Shown here piece by piece: positions 34,860 to 47,900 of a DNA stretch of 64,000 bases. Under the pieces are notes generated by a model. It was given only the letters and a program-made list of their open reading frames with translations, was not told the origin of the DNA and made no database searches. Source of the stretch: Lotus japonicus (Eukaryota; Streptophyta; Magnoliopsida; Fabales; Fabaceae); NCBI RefSeq assembly GCF_012489685.1, contig NC_080041.1:35205780-35269779 (forward strand), read 5' to 3'. How positions within the stretch are numbered: position 1 is the first letter of the stretch; the number at the start of each line of letters is the position of its first letter. A program made the translations under genes and the position numbers.

Positions 34860-36120
34860 CCAATCCATCTAACTTAAAAGTTAACTCTTTTCCTTGTCTT
34901 GAGAGATCCCCGAACACTTCTGCATTCCATTGTTTCAAGCGTTAAGGCCTTTGAGTTTTTCCTTAAGGATATACGCCCCCATCCTTGAACTTGTATGCTA
35001 GACCACTCCTTCTCCACAAAACCCTTAAATCTCGGGTCTTGGAGCCAACAATTGAGGGTCCTAAAGGGTTTAGGACCCCAATTTTGGTTAGAAATAGAAA
35101 TCAAATAGCAATGGTCAGAGATATCCCGACTCAAAACCTGAAGGAAATTGTTAGGCCATGCTCCCACCCAATCTACTGACACTAAAGCTCTATTTGACCT
35201 GCTCATCGCCTGACCATTCGGCCTAAATCAAGTAAAGTTCCTCCTAACCAAAGGTAAATCGAACAATTCCATGGAATTAATCAACGAGTTGAATTCTTCT
35301 GAATCCCTCTTGGACTGATCAGATCCTACTGAAATCCATCTTCTCTCTTCTATAGACCGGACAACATTAAAGTCACCAATACAGACCACAAAGAGACATT
35401 AAGTGTGGACCGCAAAGTAATAAGCTCCTCCCATTGTGCCTTCCTCTCCTCTAAGGAACAAGGACCATAAATGTGTGTGATTATGCAAGGAACCTCATCA
35501 TCTCCCCAAGTACCACGTAAACAAATGAAGCCTCTCCCTTGGTGTCACTCCTCCAATTTGAATGTCCCAATCTGCCAAACACACGACAAACTTCCTCCTC
35601 TGTTAATCGTCGGTGTGAAAGTTCAATTAAAAGCAGAATAACCCCAAATAGCGCTACAAATGTACCATCAATAGTATCCAGTTTAGTTTCTTGAAAGCAT
35701 GCAAAGTCCACCTTCTCCTTAGTGATTATGTCCCTAATAATTCCCCATTTAACCCTGGTCCTCAACCCCCTGATGTTATATGACAAAATCTTCATGAGTT
35801 AACCAAGTTGGCCCTTCCCTGACTTGTGTTGCGGTTGAACTCAGAAATATCACGGTTCTCCATCTCCTGTGAATTAGCTATCATCAAGTTTTCATCTCCT
35901 TGGTAAGTGATTCCCACTTCTTTGCCCAACTCCCAGAGTTTCATGGCCTCTGAGGCTTTGAATTTATCCCAAAAGAGCCGGTTACAGTTCTGAATCCCTG
36001 ATTCTGGCAGAGTGTTGCATAAAGAAAGCATAAATTGTCTGGTTTCTCTTCAATCCTCTTTTGTTCTCAGGCTCCTAGAACAATTTCCATCTTTATTTCG
36101 TGTAAATTCTCCCACTGAAT
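34860..36120 (-). pseudogene. LINE remnant: ORF1 tail plus endonuclease
   Basis: On the minus strand, 36031-35792 encodes the typical end of plant L1-type ORF1 (AMKLWELGKEVG, GDEN). It is followed by the start of ORF2 at 35795 (MKILSYNIRGL, FACFQETKLD), the AP-endonuclease N terminus. After frameshifts, 35206-34874 encodes its C-terminal part (LSRDISDHCYL, FRTLNCWLQDP). Reverse transcriptase is absent, so the copy is truncated soon after the endonuclease. No poly-A tail or TSD was recognised. From 36121 to about 36420 the minus strand gives fragments that may be a damaged upstream part of ORF1. Confidence 0.8.
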
Positions 36121-36969
36121 GCACCTCCTCTTCCTCAACGCTTGATAATTGAGGTTTTGTGTTGGATATTTGACGTCAAACAGCAACTGCACCACGAACA
36201 GAACCTGCAACAAAACAAGCTGAGTCGCGAAAATCAATTCACTGTCCTTGAAGGTTTTATCCCGGAATATCCAGAACACCTCCCCAGAAGCTTCCTCCGG
36301 CGAAGTCGGGTAACAGAACTGGTGAGAAATAAAACTAGAATGTGATTTCTAAGGAATTGGAATAGGTTTGGGATAAAGGAAGAGGGTGAGAAGAGATGAT
36401 CTCGCAGTGTGAATATCAAACTCTATATATAGGGAAAAATAATTTTGGGTGATAAAAACTAGGCTTTGTAGTTTCAAGGTATGCAGGCACGGTCAACAAA
36501 AACAGAGATTTCAAGGATGGACAGCGGTGGACAGTGAACATTAGAAAAATAAGAATTTTCAGGTAAGGTGCAAAAATAAAAGAAAGTTTCAGTAAAAAAC
36601 GAGCTCGACCCATGTGACGTGAGCGCAGGGGGGAAAATCGACTGATTCACCACTACGTTGGGCCAACGAGGCCCAATTCTCATGCGCACGAGGGCCACTC
36701 CTTATTATGCTCTTTGACATCCACAAGAGAGGTTTGGTGTATAAACTTTTAGAAAGTTCAATACACAAACAATGTGGGACTTGGAACTTTTTCAATATCA
36801 CTATTTTTCCACCATTTTGTCCCTTCACTCAGAGTCTCCCGTCTGATTGTAGAGGTTACTAGTTGTTTGGCACATGAAGTCGATGGCAAGTTAAAGTATG
36901 CAAGTGGTCCCTTCATTGTATTATCACCACGACCAGGAAAAGAAGAGTTGGTGCGGTCCAGTAGTGAAA
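36121..36969. other. No gene recognised; LINE-flanking sequence
   Basis: Short reading frames on both strands have no family signature. Part (36121-36420) may be decayed LINE sequence. The remainder, including CTATATATAGGG near 36421 and GC-richer sequence around 36600-36700, is unassigned. Confidence 0.4.
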
Positions 36970-36971
36970 TA

Positions 36972-37241
36972 CTTCATTCGTTTCAATATAAGTGTCTACT
37001 TAAAGTAAAAATATTTGTTTCATAATAACTGTCCACTTAGAATTTCAATGTTGCATTAATTAATGTTTTCCATATAATACCCCTATGACTATGAGAATAA
37101 TAAATTATGAGAGATAGAAATACACCTTAAGGGGCAAACTAGAAAAATAAATAATATACTTTAAAAGTTAACAATATTAATTGTCCTTCTTAATAAGTGT
37201 GCATCTTTTCTAAGTGGACAATTATTATGAAACGGAGGGAG
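36972..37241. mobile_element. Stowaway-type MITE
   Basis: About 270 bp flanked by TA (36970-36971 and 37242-37243). The right end in reverse complement begins CTCCCTCCGTTTCATAATAA, the classic plant Stowaway terminus; the left end is a decayed version (CTTCATTCGTTTCAATATAA). Terminal homology extends over about 45 bases (GTCCACTTAG). It is non-autonomous, of the Tc1/mariner type. Confidence 0.85.
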
Positions 37242-37243
37242 TA

Positions 37244-37694
37244 CTTATTAAAAAAAATTAAAAATATGACAGGTATAAATAATTATGTTGGACTTATTAT
37301 GTTTATTAAAATTATTATGTTTCTATTTTCTATTATTAATTTGTTATAGTACTAATATTATACACTACTTTAAACATTTCGCATTTCTGCATTGTCATTG
37401 GCATATGTTCGTACTTTGGATTTTAAACTATATGTAATAGATGTGAAAAATGCATTACTTAATTAATGTATACAATAGGAAGTATGTATTGAATAGTGTG
37501 GGTTTGAAAGTTAAAAAATTATGACATTTATAAGATTAAGAAAACATTATATGATTTAAAATAAGCACCTAAAGCATGGTAATATATTTGTAATAATTGT
37601 TTTAAAAAAATGATATTTGTAATAATTGTGATGAAGGATTTATTATAGGGAAAATGTGTTCAATAAATTGTTTATTAAAAGAGATAATCATCAA
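37244..37694. other. A/T-rich spacer, no gene seen
   Basis: Very A/T-rich sequence without reading frames or repeat termini. The last bases (ATCATCAAG) contain the CAA motif often found just upstream of plant tRNA genes. Confidence 0.6.
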
Positions 37695-37766
37695 GCCCCT
37701 ATAGCTCAGTGGTAGAGCGTCAGTCTTGTAAACTGAAGGTCTGTAGTTCGATCCTGCATGGGGGCA
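37695..37766 (+). tRNA. tRNA-Thr (anticodon UGU)
   Basis: The 72 bases fold into a full cloverleaf. The acceptor stem GCCCCTA pairs with TGGGGGC (one G-T pair), the D-arm is GCTC...GAGC, the anticodon stem TCAGT pairs with ACTGA around CTTGTAA (anticodon TGT), and the T-stem TGTAG pairs with CTGCA around TTCGATC. A-box (TAGCTCAGTGGTAGAGCG) and B-box (GTTCGATCCT) promoters are intact. A CAA lies upstream and a T6 run downstream, so it looks functional. There is no intron and CCA is not encoded. A second, broken copy is at 53422-54873. Confidence 0.92.
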
Positions 37767-37771
37767 TATAG

Positions 37772-37777
37772 TTTTTT
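37772..37777 (+). terminator. Pol III T-run terminator of tRNA-Thr
   Basis: TTTTTT begins five bases after the tRNA discriminator base. The same run is kept after the broken second copy (near 54882). Confidence 0.8.
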
Positions 37778-37799
37778 GGCTGTATATTTATATGCTTAT

Positions 37800-37957
37800 A
37801 AAAAAGAGATAATTATGCAATTGAAGAATAGTGTCTTTGTCATTCAATCCAATTATTTGAGAAACTCTTGAAGTGATTTGATAATAATTTCAAAGAGATG
37901 ATTACTAGACAAAGATGTGTTTGAAGCCTCACCAAATATAGAGGTATGATTGGTTTC
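37800..37957 (+). pseudogene. Copia RT fragment, duplication unit A, left half
   Basis: Decayed plus-strand copia pol that aligns with 55070-55240 (shared TCTTTGTCATTCAA, TTGAGAAACT, ACCAAATAT, GGTATGATTGG). Compared with unit B it lacks about 180 bases of RT around the active site. The fragment is cut at 37957 by the gypsy-like element and resumes at 53151. Confidence 0.7.
37953..37957. repeat. Target-site duplication of the gypsy-like element (left)
   Basis: GTTTC here is repeated at 53151-53155. Both copies lie within one interrupted copia fragment, which confirms a single 15-kb insertion. Confidence 0.9.
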
Positions 37958-39412
37958 CGATAGCAATTCCGCAAGTGTACGGATTGATCGAAGTAATAAA
38001 AAGATATCAAACCACATGGATAGTTGTTTATCAAATTGATCAAGGAATTTAGTGTTCAAAATTGTAAAAAGAAAACAATATAAGTTTGAATTTTCGTTGT
38101 GTTTAACACAAGGAGCAAGAATTATAATTCAGAAGAAGAAGTATCCTGGGTAAAGTTTCACTTAGTCCAATTATGTTTCTTACAACCAAGTCCTTATATG
38201 AAGTTTAGAATCCTTTCTATGGTGATGTAGCCTTTACCTTCACTTGTTAATACCTTAATCAAGCAAATCATTCAATCTCAGGTTGCTAAGCCTAATACCT
38301 TAGTACCTAGTCAATTCAATTGAAGAATTATTGTTCTATGTTCAGGCCAACACAATAAGTTCCCAACCTTATACCTAAGTGGTAGTAAACAAATCAATCT
38401 AATATCAAGTCCCTTAATCCTTACCAACTATCGTTGCGCAAGAAGAAAGCCAAACACTTGCAAGCATTCAAGAGAGTATTGAAACAGAGAGAACATACAT
38501 ATAAAGAAAACTTTATTCATATAAGAAACTCAGAATTTAAAACATAATTAAAGCTAATGTTCACTTCACCCAAAGTACATAGAAAACTAGCCAAGAATGG
38601 CTAGAAAATTCATCATGCAAATTAAAAGAACAAAAACCTGAAATAAGAGTACCAAGAAGCCTCCCACAAGCTCCAAGGAACTAAAACTCTAAGTTTTTTT
38701 CAAAAAGTTACAAGAAACCTAAAACAAATAACAAAATCCCTATTTATAGAGTTTCCAGCGGTAATCCACGCATGTGCGTGGCCTCCTCCACGCACATGCG
38801 TGGGCAAAACGCTCAAAATCGCACAATTCGCAGCATCAGATTTTGCCTCCATGCATGTGCGTGGATCAGGCGGCGCATATGCGTGGGCATCAGGTTTTTC
38901 CAACAGGAGCTCCACGCATGTGCGTGGGATACATGGCGCACATCCGTGGCTCATATGATTTTTCTTCAATTTTGTAACTCCTTCTTCATCTATCATCATG
39001 GCTCATTACTTGGCTTTCAATCATCATCATTTTCTATCAAAAACCTATCAAACCTGAAAAGAATCTCAAGAAACCATCAAAACAACAATGTAACTCATGG
39101 AAACATCTCATTAATCATGATAATTCAGCAACCATCCATTCAATTCATCAAACAAAAACCCCCAAAAGACCATCAACACTCATATTCTCACAAGATTTCA
39201 GTTCAAATGTGACCATAAGAATTAACCTCTAACTAAAACTAATAGAAATTAATAAAAAAACTAAATAAATAGTTTTAAAATACCTAAACTAATGCAGATG
39301 CAATCATGAACTAAAAAGGGACTTTACTTGACTAAAAACTCAATAAAAGACTCAAAAAGGAAAAAGAAAGAAACAAGGACTCGACCAAGATAGAATCAAC
39401 CTCGGGTCATCA
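37958..39412 (-). repeat. Gypsy-like element 3' LTR
   Basis: On the minus strand it starts TGATGACCC and ends TTGCTATCG (CA mutated to CG; the 5' LTR keeps TATCA). The TATA box TATAAATAGG is near 38741-38750. A palindrome array lies just upstream of it (38766-38950). Adjacent inside the element is a weak purine stretch ATAGTGGTG (39413-39421) in the polypurine-tract position. From 39413 to 40780 the interior is non-coding and includes a TTGAGGACAAGC motif twice. Confidence 0.9.
38766..38950. repeat. Array of six CCACGCAYRTGCGTGG palindromes in the LTR
   Basis: Six copies lie near 38767, 38788, 38850, 38870, 38911 and 38934. Four carry CATGTG or CACATG at the centre; the others carry CATATG or a decayed CACATC. 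They end about 20 bases upstream of the minus-strand TATA box. CACATG is a known bHLH/MYC-type site, so they may be promoter elements. The same array is in the other LTR at 52504-52688. Confidence 0.8.
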
Positions 39413-40781
39413 CACCACTATATTCAACGGCAGCTTGTCCTCAAGTGTAAACTCAAGGTAGCTTGTCCTCAAGCACAGAATAAATCACCTCTTCTGCAGC
39501 TGCTTAAGCTTTTCAACACAAACACATCTCAAAACTGAGAAAGGTCAGTTGTAAACATGCTAAAGATGAAAGGAGAGTAAAAATCAGCAAGAATTAGAAT
39601 ACAAGAGTCCATCACAATTCCTCACCATGTAAGCACTTATCTCACCATTTTGGTGCTCTAACATACAAGCACAAAACTGCAGCCCTAGTAATCAATCAAA
39701 TCAAAGTTAGTTGCAAAGTAGCAAGAATCAGAGAGAGACTGAAAACGGTTGAAACTTTGGCTAGGGTAAAGGTAGGGAAACCAAGAAAAAGGATAGCACA
39801 AGGGGCTCTCAAGACATTTTGGGGTGAGTGACTTCTTTATTCAATACAAAATGAGAAGAATGTTGAGACTTTGGGACTCCTTCCTTCTTTTCATATTTCT
39901 TTTACTTTTTTTTTTCAATTGTCAAGGCACTTGCCCTTCTTTTGACTGTTCAACTAGCTTCTTTCTTTTTTTCTTTTCTTTGTTAGGAAGGAAGTCCTTT
40001 TATAATTTTACCTACTCAAACAAAACCATAAGACACTCACCAACAACACAATTCACCATAGTTTGGGGACCAAGAAAAATTATTCAATTATAAGGCTCAA
40101 CTTGGGCAACTAGGGGAAAAAGTGTAATTTCAACAAAACTCTGAGGCCAGAAAGAATTCCTACCAAGTCTCTTCAAAAATTCAAGCACTAAGCAACAACC
40201 ATATGCATTTCAAAACAGAGCTAAATGTGTGCAAGCATGTTAGGAATAAACTTTGAGACACTCAACACTCAACAAAACAATAGGGTATTGAAGTGAAACC
40301 CTGAAGTGAACTCATGTAAACATATTCAAGATAACCTCACTTCCAATCACAGTAGCATGCAACAAAGACCACAAGAAAGCAACAGAGATGGTATCACCAA
40401 CTTTCAATTAGAAGCAGCTAAATCAAGGATGAAACCACTTAAGCAAGTTCAGCATAGCAGCAAGAAACCCAATGATGTTCATACTGACTCAAAAGGTAAA
40501 AAAAAAAATAAAAGCATGCAAATTAAAGAAAAGAAAACCTAGACTTGGGTTGTCTCCCAAGAAGCTCAATTTTAAAGTCTTTGATAGACTACCCCAGGCT
40601 CAAAGTTCTATCCAGGGTTTATAGCAAATTGCATTAGATCATTTAGACCATGCAAATTTTGACACAACTGCATCATCATACTACCTACATTTCTAGATAT
40701 CATGGCAACATAAATCAAATTAAGAATAGAGGGTTTAAGAAAATTCTCACTGATTTGTTTCCATTTTTTGTTGAGAAAATT

Positions 40782-41276
40782 TCACCCTCTTGCTTGTTCC
40801 TTGCCATGCTTTTTATTGATCCACAGGTCCTTGAGATTGATGCTAAGACTTGGAGTTTCCTCCTCATCTTTTTGCATTTTGTCTCCAAAGACAAAATCCT
40901 CTACGGATACATCATGAACATCACCACATTCAATCACATTTTTCATTTGTTCACCCATTTTATTTTCACTTTTTGGCTCAAGAACATTGGTCAAGTCTTC
41001 TTTTGAGGATTCTTCTTCACTCTGTGGCTCCTCACTTTTCTCCACAATGTCACTTTCATGGATAGTAAGTGATTACTCTCCTTCCTCCAAAGCTTGAGGG
41101 TAGAAATATTATGGGACCCCTTCAGCTATGGTTTTGGCTAAATGACCCAACTTAGTCTCCAAATTCTTGATGGAAGCTTCTTGATTCCTCAAGCTGATCC
41201 TGGTTTCATTCATGAAACTCCTAGTTTCGTCCATGAAAATCTGATTGATAAGTACTAAATCAGTCACAATCTCTTC
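40782..41276 (-). pseudogene. Gag-like remnant of the gypsy-like element
   Basis: The minus strand encodes a region with NLETKLGHLAKTIAEG, a motif found in gypsy gag proteins near their coiled C-terminal part. After a stop, a Glu/Ser-rich stretch follows (VEKSEEPQSEEESSKEDL) to 40782. The N-terminal side is at 51388-51627, across E3. No zinc knuckle is seen. Confidence 0.55.
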
Positions 41277-42180
41277 TGAAATTCTGGCAAGTGTAGCACA
41301 GATGTTTTATCAGATGTCTAAGACATCTTGTATAACAATATGACTAACACAGCTAATAATGCAACAAAATAAACAACTGAAAAGAACAGTAAATAGACAC
41401 AGAAGATTGTTAACCCAATTCGGTGCAATATCACCTAGATCTGGAGGGTTTTCAACCAAGAGAGATAATCCACTATTATAGAGAAATTGTACATAAAAGG
41501 TTTCATAGGAACTGCCCCAGTTCAACTACCTTTTCTACCTATCTCTACCCGTGGAATATTACTTAGGCCTCCCCCTAAGTATGAGAACACTCGCATCTCT
41601 CACAATCACTGCCACAGTGATTGAACTCAAATATGAGTTACAAAGACAGATCTCAAGATCACACAGTAAACACTCACCCTTAGCTCACAACAATGGCATA
41701 AAGCTGCTAAGAGTACAAAAATAGTATGAACTCGATGAAAACCCTAATATGATAATATGTTCTCTGCACGAGACTAGGTCTTAAGTCTTCATATATAGTC
41801 TTTCAGGCCTTGTCTTCATTGGGCTTGAAAGACCACACGATCCATACACAAATCAGGAAGTTGCTAAAAAAAACAGTTAAGAACAAATCTGCAGAGGATC
41901 CTTGACCAATCAATAATTAAGCAGATTGCAACTTCCAGAAATAGCTCCAAATCAAACCCCCTTGAACCGGGTTTGATTACACAGGAATATTCCTTGACGG
42001 CGCACGGAAGCGTCCAGCAAAAACTTAACTTGAACACAAAGTTTCACAGATAACCAAACAACCAACTCACAGCATATCCTCAGGGACAAATATCATAGGC
42101 AAGGTGTTACAACATCGGGTCCGACAAGTTGGCACACACATACTTAGCTAAAATGCAGACAATCAAACAAAGGAACAACA
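41277..42180 (-). repeat. E3 3' LTR (LTR-c)
   Basis: It is 904 bp, starting TGTTGTTCC and ending GAATTTCA on the minus strand. It is followed inside by GACAAAGCGGGAGAT (42181-42195), the decayed polypurine tract. It differs from LTR-b by several percent. The non-coding interval 42196-42686 precedes the env-like stop. Confidence 0.85.
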
Positions 42181-42686
42181 ATCTCCCGCTTTGTCAAATT
42201 TTAGCGAATATACTACACTACCATAAAACCTCTTCAGAAACCAACTAATCAGCTTGAAATACCAGAGAAGAGTGAATCAGACCATATCAAGGTAGCTTAA
42301 AACACTTCCAACAACATAGCTATTATCAGCGGCTAACCCAAGTGCAGTATCACAAACTAACAGAGTACAACACAACAGAAAGGTAACATCACATCAGCCT
42401 TCACTGCACAGAAGGTAAACTAAGTACACATCAAGAACAACATCAAGAACTACTGCTCACTTACTGCATACATGTCAGCAAAGTAATCATTAACCATTAT
42501 TCCCCCTTATTAGCACAATTTAGCAAAGGCTCAATGAAGAAAAGTCATACTATTATAGAACAGCCAGAACAAAGAATTCAAGTGCACAAATCCACAGTCA
42601 GACTTATTACAGACCAGGAGCAAATGTAGTAGTTATAGGGCCACACAAGGCTTCATCAAATAAATCCAAAAGGAAAAGAGAACAAA

Positions 42687-44737
42687 TTAAAGAGATGTGC
42701 TACGAGTGGCAGAACTGGTGGAGTCAGTGACATCCTCTTGTTCTTCTTCATCAGACTTCTCATTTTCCTTTTCAGACTCACCATCATCTTCTCCAGCAGT
42801 CTCATACTGGGCTTCCTCTTCCTCAACAACATCAGTGTCATTCTCAACATGCTCAGTATCCTCTTCAATGTTACCTTCCTCAGCAGTAGCAGCAGGAACT
42901 TGTGTCATGGCCTTGATGAGCTTGTCCACATTCATCTTTCTAATCTTGCAAGCTTGAATAGTGTCATCCAAGGACTTGGAGACAGCCCTCAATTCAGCCA
43001 AAATATCATCTTTGCTTGAACCAACTGCCTGAGTACCATTGGTACTAGCAGAACCCTTTGCTGCAAATAGCACAATGTCTGGAACATGTGTCCCAGCAAA
43101 CAAGCGATAATCAAACTTGAGAGGCAAATGTCTCTTACCTTGTGGTTCATCAGCCCTCACAACATGAGGATGTTGTTTGACAATGAGTTCAGACAAGAAG
43201 CATGGAAACAGAATTGGCAGTCTCACAGCATAAGAACCTGCATGCTTCAGAGTCTGGTAAAAAACAAGTTTGCCAAAATCAAACTCACCACCAGTACCAA
43301 TCAGATAGAGCATTCGGGCAAGGGGAGGAGTTACACCAGATAAGTGATTGGTGGCCATCCAATTTGCACAGTCAATCTTGAAAAGGATAGCATACTTGGT
43401 AGTTAACTTCCCAGAGGGAAGCAATCCTTTCTTTGGCCACTTTTTGACCATCTTGCCAGTCAGGGTCTTAGCAACTCAGGTTCTTCATCAGTTCCAGCAA
43501 CAGGACTTCTTCCCAAAAACTCATTAACAACTTCATGAGAGAAATTTACACACTTCCCTCTGACATAGACCTTCCTGAACTTAGAGCTACTCTCACCATC
43601 ACAGTCACTAGGGATATTCACAATGAATTCCCTAACTAATTGAGAGAAGCATCTACTAATGTCCTTGACTGTCTTCATCAAACCTGCATAAGCCAACAGA
43701 TCCATGATCTCTTTAAGTTCCAAAGCATCTTCATGGAGTTCCCTTTCTATGGCTAACCTTCTCTGAACAACAAGCTTCCAACTTTGTGCAGAACTAGCAA
43801 AGTGGAAAGATACGTTGTCAATGGGTGCCTCTGAAACATTCAAAGGAATTCTTTTCCCCTTAATTCTTTTCTTGGCAGAGGTAGAGATGTCAGGGACATC
43901 TGGCTCGACATCTGGTTCAGAGTCAATTTCAGCAACATGTTTCCTCTTCCTTCCAGTTGATGCAGCAACTTTCTCATCTTTCTTTTCCTTCTTTTCCTTC
44001 TTCTTGGGAATTGAAACCTGAGATGTTTTGGGAGTCTGAGTACCAGAAACCTTCTTCTTCATTTCTTTCAGACCTGTAACATTCTTGTTTGTAGAGATTG
44101 TGGCCTCCTTACCAACAGAGGCAATGACTTTCTTGTGTACTTCTTGATCATCAAAGTCTTCTTCTTTAGAGGCAGCAGACATTTGTTTCTTACCCTTCCT
44201 AGACACGGGTTCAAGAGTCTTCTCATGGGGAATTTCAACAGAGGGAGTCTTCTCACTTGTAGATTCATGACTAGCAACATCAGTATCATCTTCCTTCTCA
44301 GCATCAGACTCACAAGGGTTTTCTGCAGAGTTTGGTTCAGAATCACGATCATCCTGTGATTCAACATTTGGCATGACATCCTGTGCAGTGGCAACATCTT
44401 CAAGAGTCCCCAAGACATCGTGGATAACTTGATCTGCATCAGCATCGGGGGCATCGCTTTCTTGATTATCATCAACCTGTGGATCAGGAATGGAATCCTC
44501 TGAGATGTCCTGAACACTTGATGCTTTCCATGTGCCTCGCTTGACAACATGCTTGATCCTCATACTCCTTGTCCTCTTGGCAGGTCCAGACGATTCTGTA
44601 GAGACAATTTTTGCAGAGGAACGAGTAACCCTAGATGGAGTAGAAGATGAAGTCTTCAAACCAAGAAATTTGACTCCATGAGAGTTCTTGATAGGTTTGG
44701 GACCGGCAGCGATCTTCTTTCCTGAATCTTGAGTCAT
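42687..44737 (-). pseudogene. E3 env-like ORF with one frameshift
   Basis: It starts at the ATG at 44737 (MTQDSGKK). Residues 1-300 are low-complexity, acidic and Ser-rich with Lys clusters (PKKKEKKEKKDEK). The plant-transposon-protein type domain follows (KLVVQRRLAIERELHED, GLMKTVKDI, KVYVRGKCVNFSHEVVNEFLGR). A one-base loss near 43475 shifts the frame; the rest is read from about 43470 to 42687 (ATKYAILFKI-like region, LARMLYLIGTGGEFDFGKLV), ending in a Glu/Asp-rich tail. It differs strongly from the E1 and E2 proteins, so E3 is a separate family within the same branch. Confidence 0.8.
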
Positions 44738-44917
44738 GATAGAGAGAAACTTGACACAATTACAAAAATAACCGTTAGAGAGCAGAGAACACAAAGAGAG
44801 AGAATAATTCAAGTTTGTGAAACCAAGACAAAACAGTTATGTGTCTTTCTCAACTGCATCAAGGGCGGTTAAATAGAAGAGATTATAGTCGTTGCCCTTG
44901 ACATGTGTCAATAACTT

Positions 44918-47900
44918 CTATAAATCAGTTATTACACAAATCCCCAATTTTCCTCTTAACTCCTCAAACTTAGCCGCATCCAATGCTTTTGTGAAAATAT
45001 CTGCTAACTGCAGATTTGTTTCTACATGCTCAAGAGTGATGACCTTTTCTTCAACTAAATCTTTGATAAAGTGGTGACGAATGTCAATATGTTTTGTCCT
45101 GCTATGTTGAATTGGATTTTTTGAAATGTTGATGGCACTCAGGTTCTCACAGTACAATGTCATGACATCTTGCTTGACATTATATTCCCTCAGCATATGC
45201 TTCATCCATAATAGTTGAGTACACCAACTTCCAGCAGCTATATACTCAGCCTCAGTAGTAGATAGTGAGACACAATTCTGCTTTTTGTTGAACCAAGATA
45301 TGAGATTATTACCAAGAAAGAAGCATCCTCCTGAAGTACTTTTTCCGTCATCTGCATTTCCTGCCCAATCAGCATCACAGTAGCTTATCAAATTAGAATT
45401 AGAGTTGTGAGCATAAAAAGTTCCATAGTCAGTGGTTCCATTAATGTACTTTATAATCCTCTTGACATGAATCAGATGACTTTCTTTAGGTGCAGCTTGA
45501 TATCTGGCACAAACATCAACGGAGAAAGCAATATCTGGTCTGCTAGCAGTGAGGTAAAGAAGACTACAAATCATACTTCTGTATAAGCTTTGATCAACAT
45601 CAGTTCCACTTTCATCTTTAGTTAGCTTGATATGAGTAGCTGCAGGAGTTCTCTTATGAGTTGAGCCTTCAAGACCAAATTTCTTAACTAGTTATTTGGC
45701 ATACTTGCTCTGTGAGATAAATATGGAGTCTTGCATCTGTTTTACTTGCAACCCCGGGAAGTAGTTTAATTCACCAACCAGACTCATTTCAAACTCAGAT
45801 TTCATGTGTCTAACAAAATGTTCTACCATGTGGTCTGACATGCCTCCAAAGACAATGTCATCTACATATATCTGAGCTATCATAACTTTTCCACCATCAC
45901 TTTTCACAAATAGAGTCTTGTCTATTCCTCTCTTGTTGTACCTTTATCAGAAACTCTGTTAACCTTCCATATCAAGCCCTTGGGACTTGCTTTAATCCAT
46001 ATAACGCCTTTCTCAACTTGTAAACATGTTCTGGAAAGGTTGGATCTACAAAGCCCTTTGGTTGTTCTACATAGACTTCCTCATTCAGGTATCCATTCAA
46101 GAAAGCACTCTTCACATCCATCTGGAACAGTTTGAATTTCAGAATGCATGCTAGTCCTAACAACAATCTGATTGATTCCAATCGAGCAACATGAGCAAAG
46201 GTCTCATCAAAATCAATTCCTTCAATCTGAGTATACCCTTGAGCAACTAGTCTGGCCTTGTTTCTTGTCACAGTATCACTTTCATCTGACTGGTTTCTGA
46301 AAATCCACTTGGTACCAATCACATTACAACCTCTGGTCTGGGAACAAGATCCCATACTTCATTCCTCTTAAATTGACTCAATTCTTCTTGCATTGCATTG
46401 ATCCAGTACTCATCAGTTAAGGCCTCCTTGATGTTCTTTGGCTCAATTTTAGAGATAAAACAGGCATTTGCAATGATGTCTCTAGATCTAGTAACAACTC
46501 CTTCATTTAGATTCCCAATTATATTTTCTTTGAGATGCATCTTCTGAATTCTTATTGAGGGAACAATCTCCTTAGATGACTCCTGTTCTTTTTCTTCTTC
46601 AGGTTCTGTGTCAGACCGAATGTCACAGTCATTTGGTCTCTCATCAACTATCTGAGGCACATTATCATCTCCATCTACATTGATTTCATTCAGGCTACTT
46701 ACCATGTCATCCACAACCACATTTATGGATTCCATCATAGTTTTTGTGCGAGAATTGAACACCCTGTAAGCCTTGCTATTTATTGAGTAACCCAGAAATA
46801 ATCCTTCATCACTCTTGGGATCAAGCTTCCTCCTCTGTTCTCTATCAGTTAAGATGTAGCATCTACTTTCAAAGACATAAAAGTACTTAACAGTAGGTTT
46901 CTTCCCTTTCCACAACTCATATAGAGTGGAATCAGTTCCTGAACGTATAGTTACCCTGTAGTGAATATAGCAAGCAGTGTTTATAGCCTCAGCCCATAAG
47001 TGATAAGGAACTTTCTTAGCATGAAGCATTACTCTAGCAGACTCTTGCAGTGTTCTGTTCTTTCTTTCAACCACACCATTTTGTTGTGGAGTAATAGGAG
47101 CAGAGAACTCATGCTTGATTCCTTCATTTCCACAATATTCTGAAAATTTTCCATTCTCAAATTCCTTTCCATGATCACTTCTGATTTTCACAATTCCATA
47201 GCCCTTTTCTCCCTGGAGTTGTTGACTTAGTTCTCTGAATACTTCAAAAGTTTCTGACTTTTCTGCAAGAAAGTTCACCCAAGTGAATCTTGAAAAATCA
47301 TCAACACATACAAACACATACCTTTTTCCACCAAAGCTTTCTTTGTGCATTGGTCCCATCAAGTCCATATGTAGTAGTTGTAAGGATCTTGTTGTACCAA
47401 TCTGAGTCAGTTTCTTATGAGAAGTTTTGGTCTGCTTTCCAATTTGGCATTCTCCACACACTTTGTCTTCTTCTATCTTCAATCTAGGAATACCTCTGAT
47501 GGCTTCTTTAGATATGACCTTCTTCATGCTTGTGGGATTTAGGTGCCCTTATTTTTGATGCCACAACTTTGCTTCATCTTCCATTGATACTAGACACATT
47601 GAAGACATAGCCTTGTTCTGTGGAGACCACATGTAACAGTTGTCTTTGGATCTCACTCCAGTCATGACAACTTCCTCATTTTCATTAGTAACAGTGCAGC
47701 CAGCTTTGTTAGATGAGACATTTAGATCCAAGTCACATAATTGACTTATGCTGATCAAGTTAGCAGTTAAGCCTTCTACCAACAAAACATTACTCAGATT
47801 TGGAGAGCCACCACTAACAATCTTTTCTGATCCCTTGATTCTTCCTTTAGCGCCATCACCAAAGGTGACAAAGCTGGTTGAGTGAGGTTTGATATTATCT

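Noticed and set aside
38766..38950. Possible CRISPR-like array of regular palindromes
   Set aside because: Units are short and irregularly spaced without spacers, and they lie in LTRs of a plant element.
38700..39212. Frames with HACAWD/CMCVD-like repeats, repeated at 52438-52950
   Set aside because: They are translations of the CCACGCATGTGCGTGG array inside the two LTRs.
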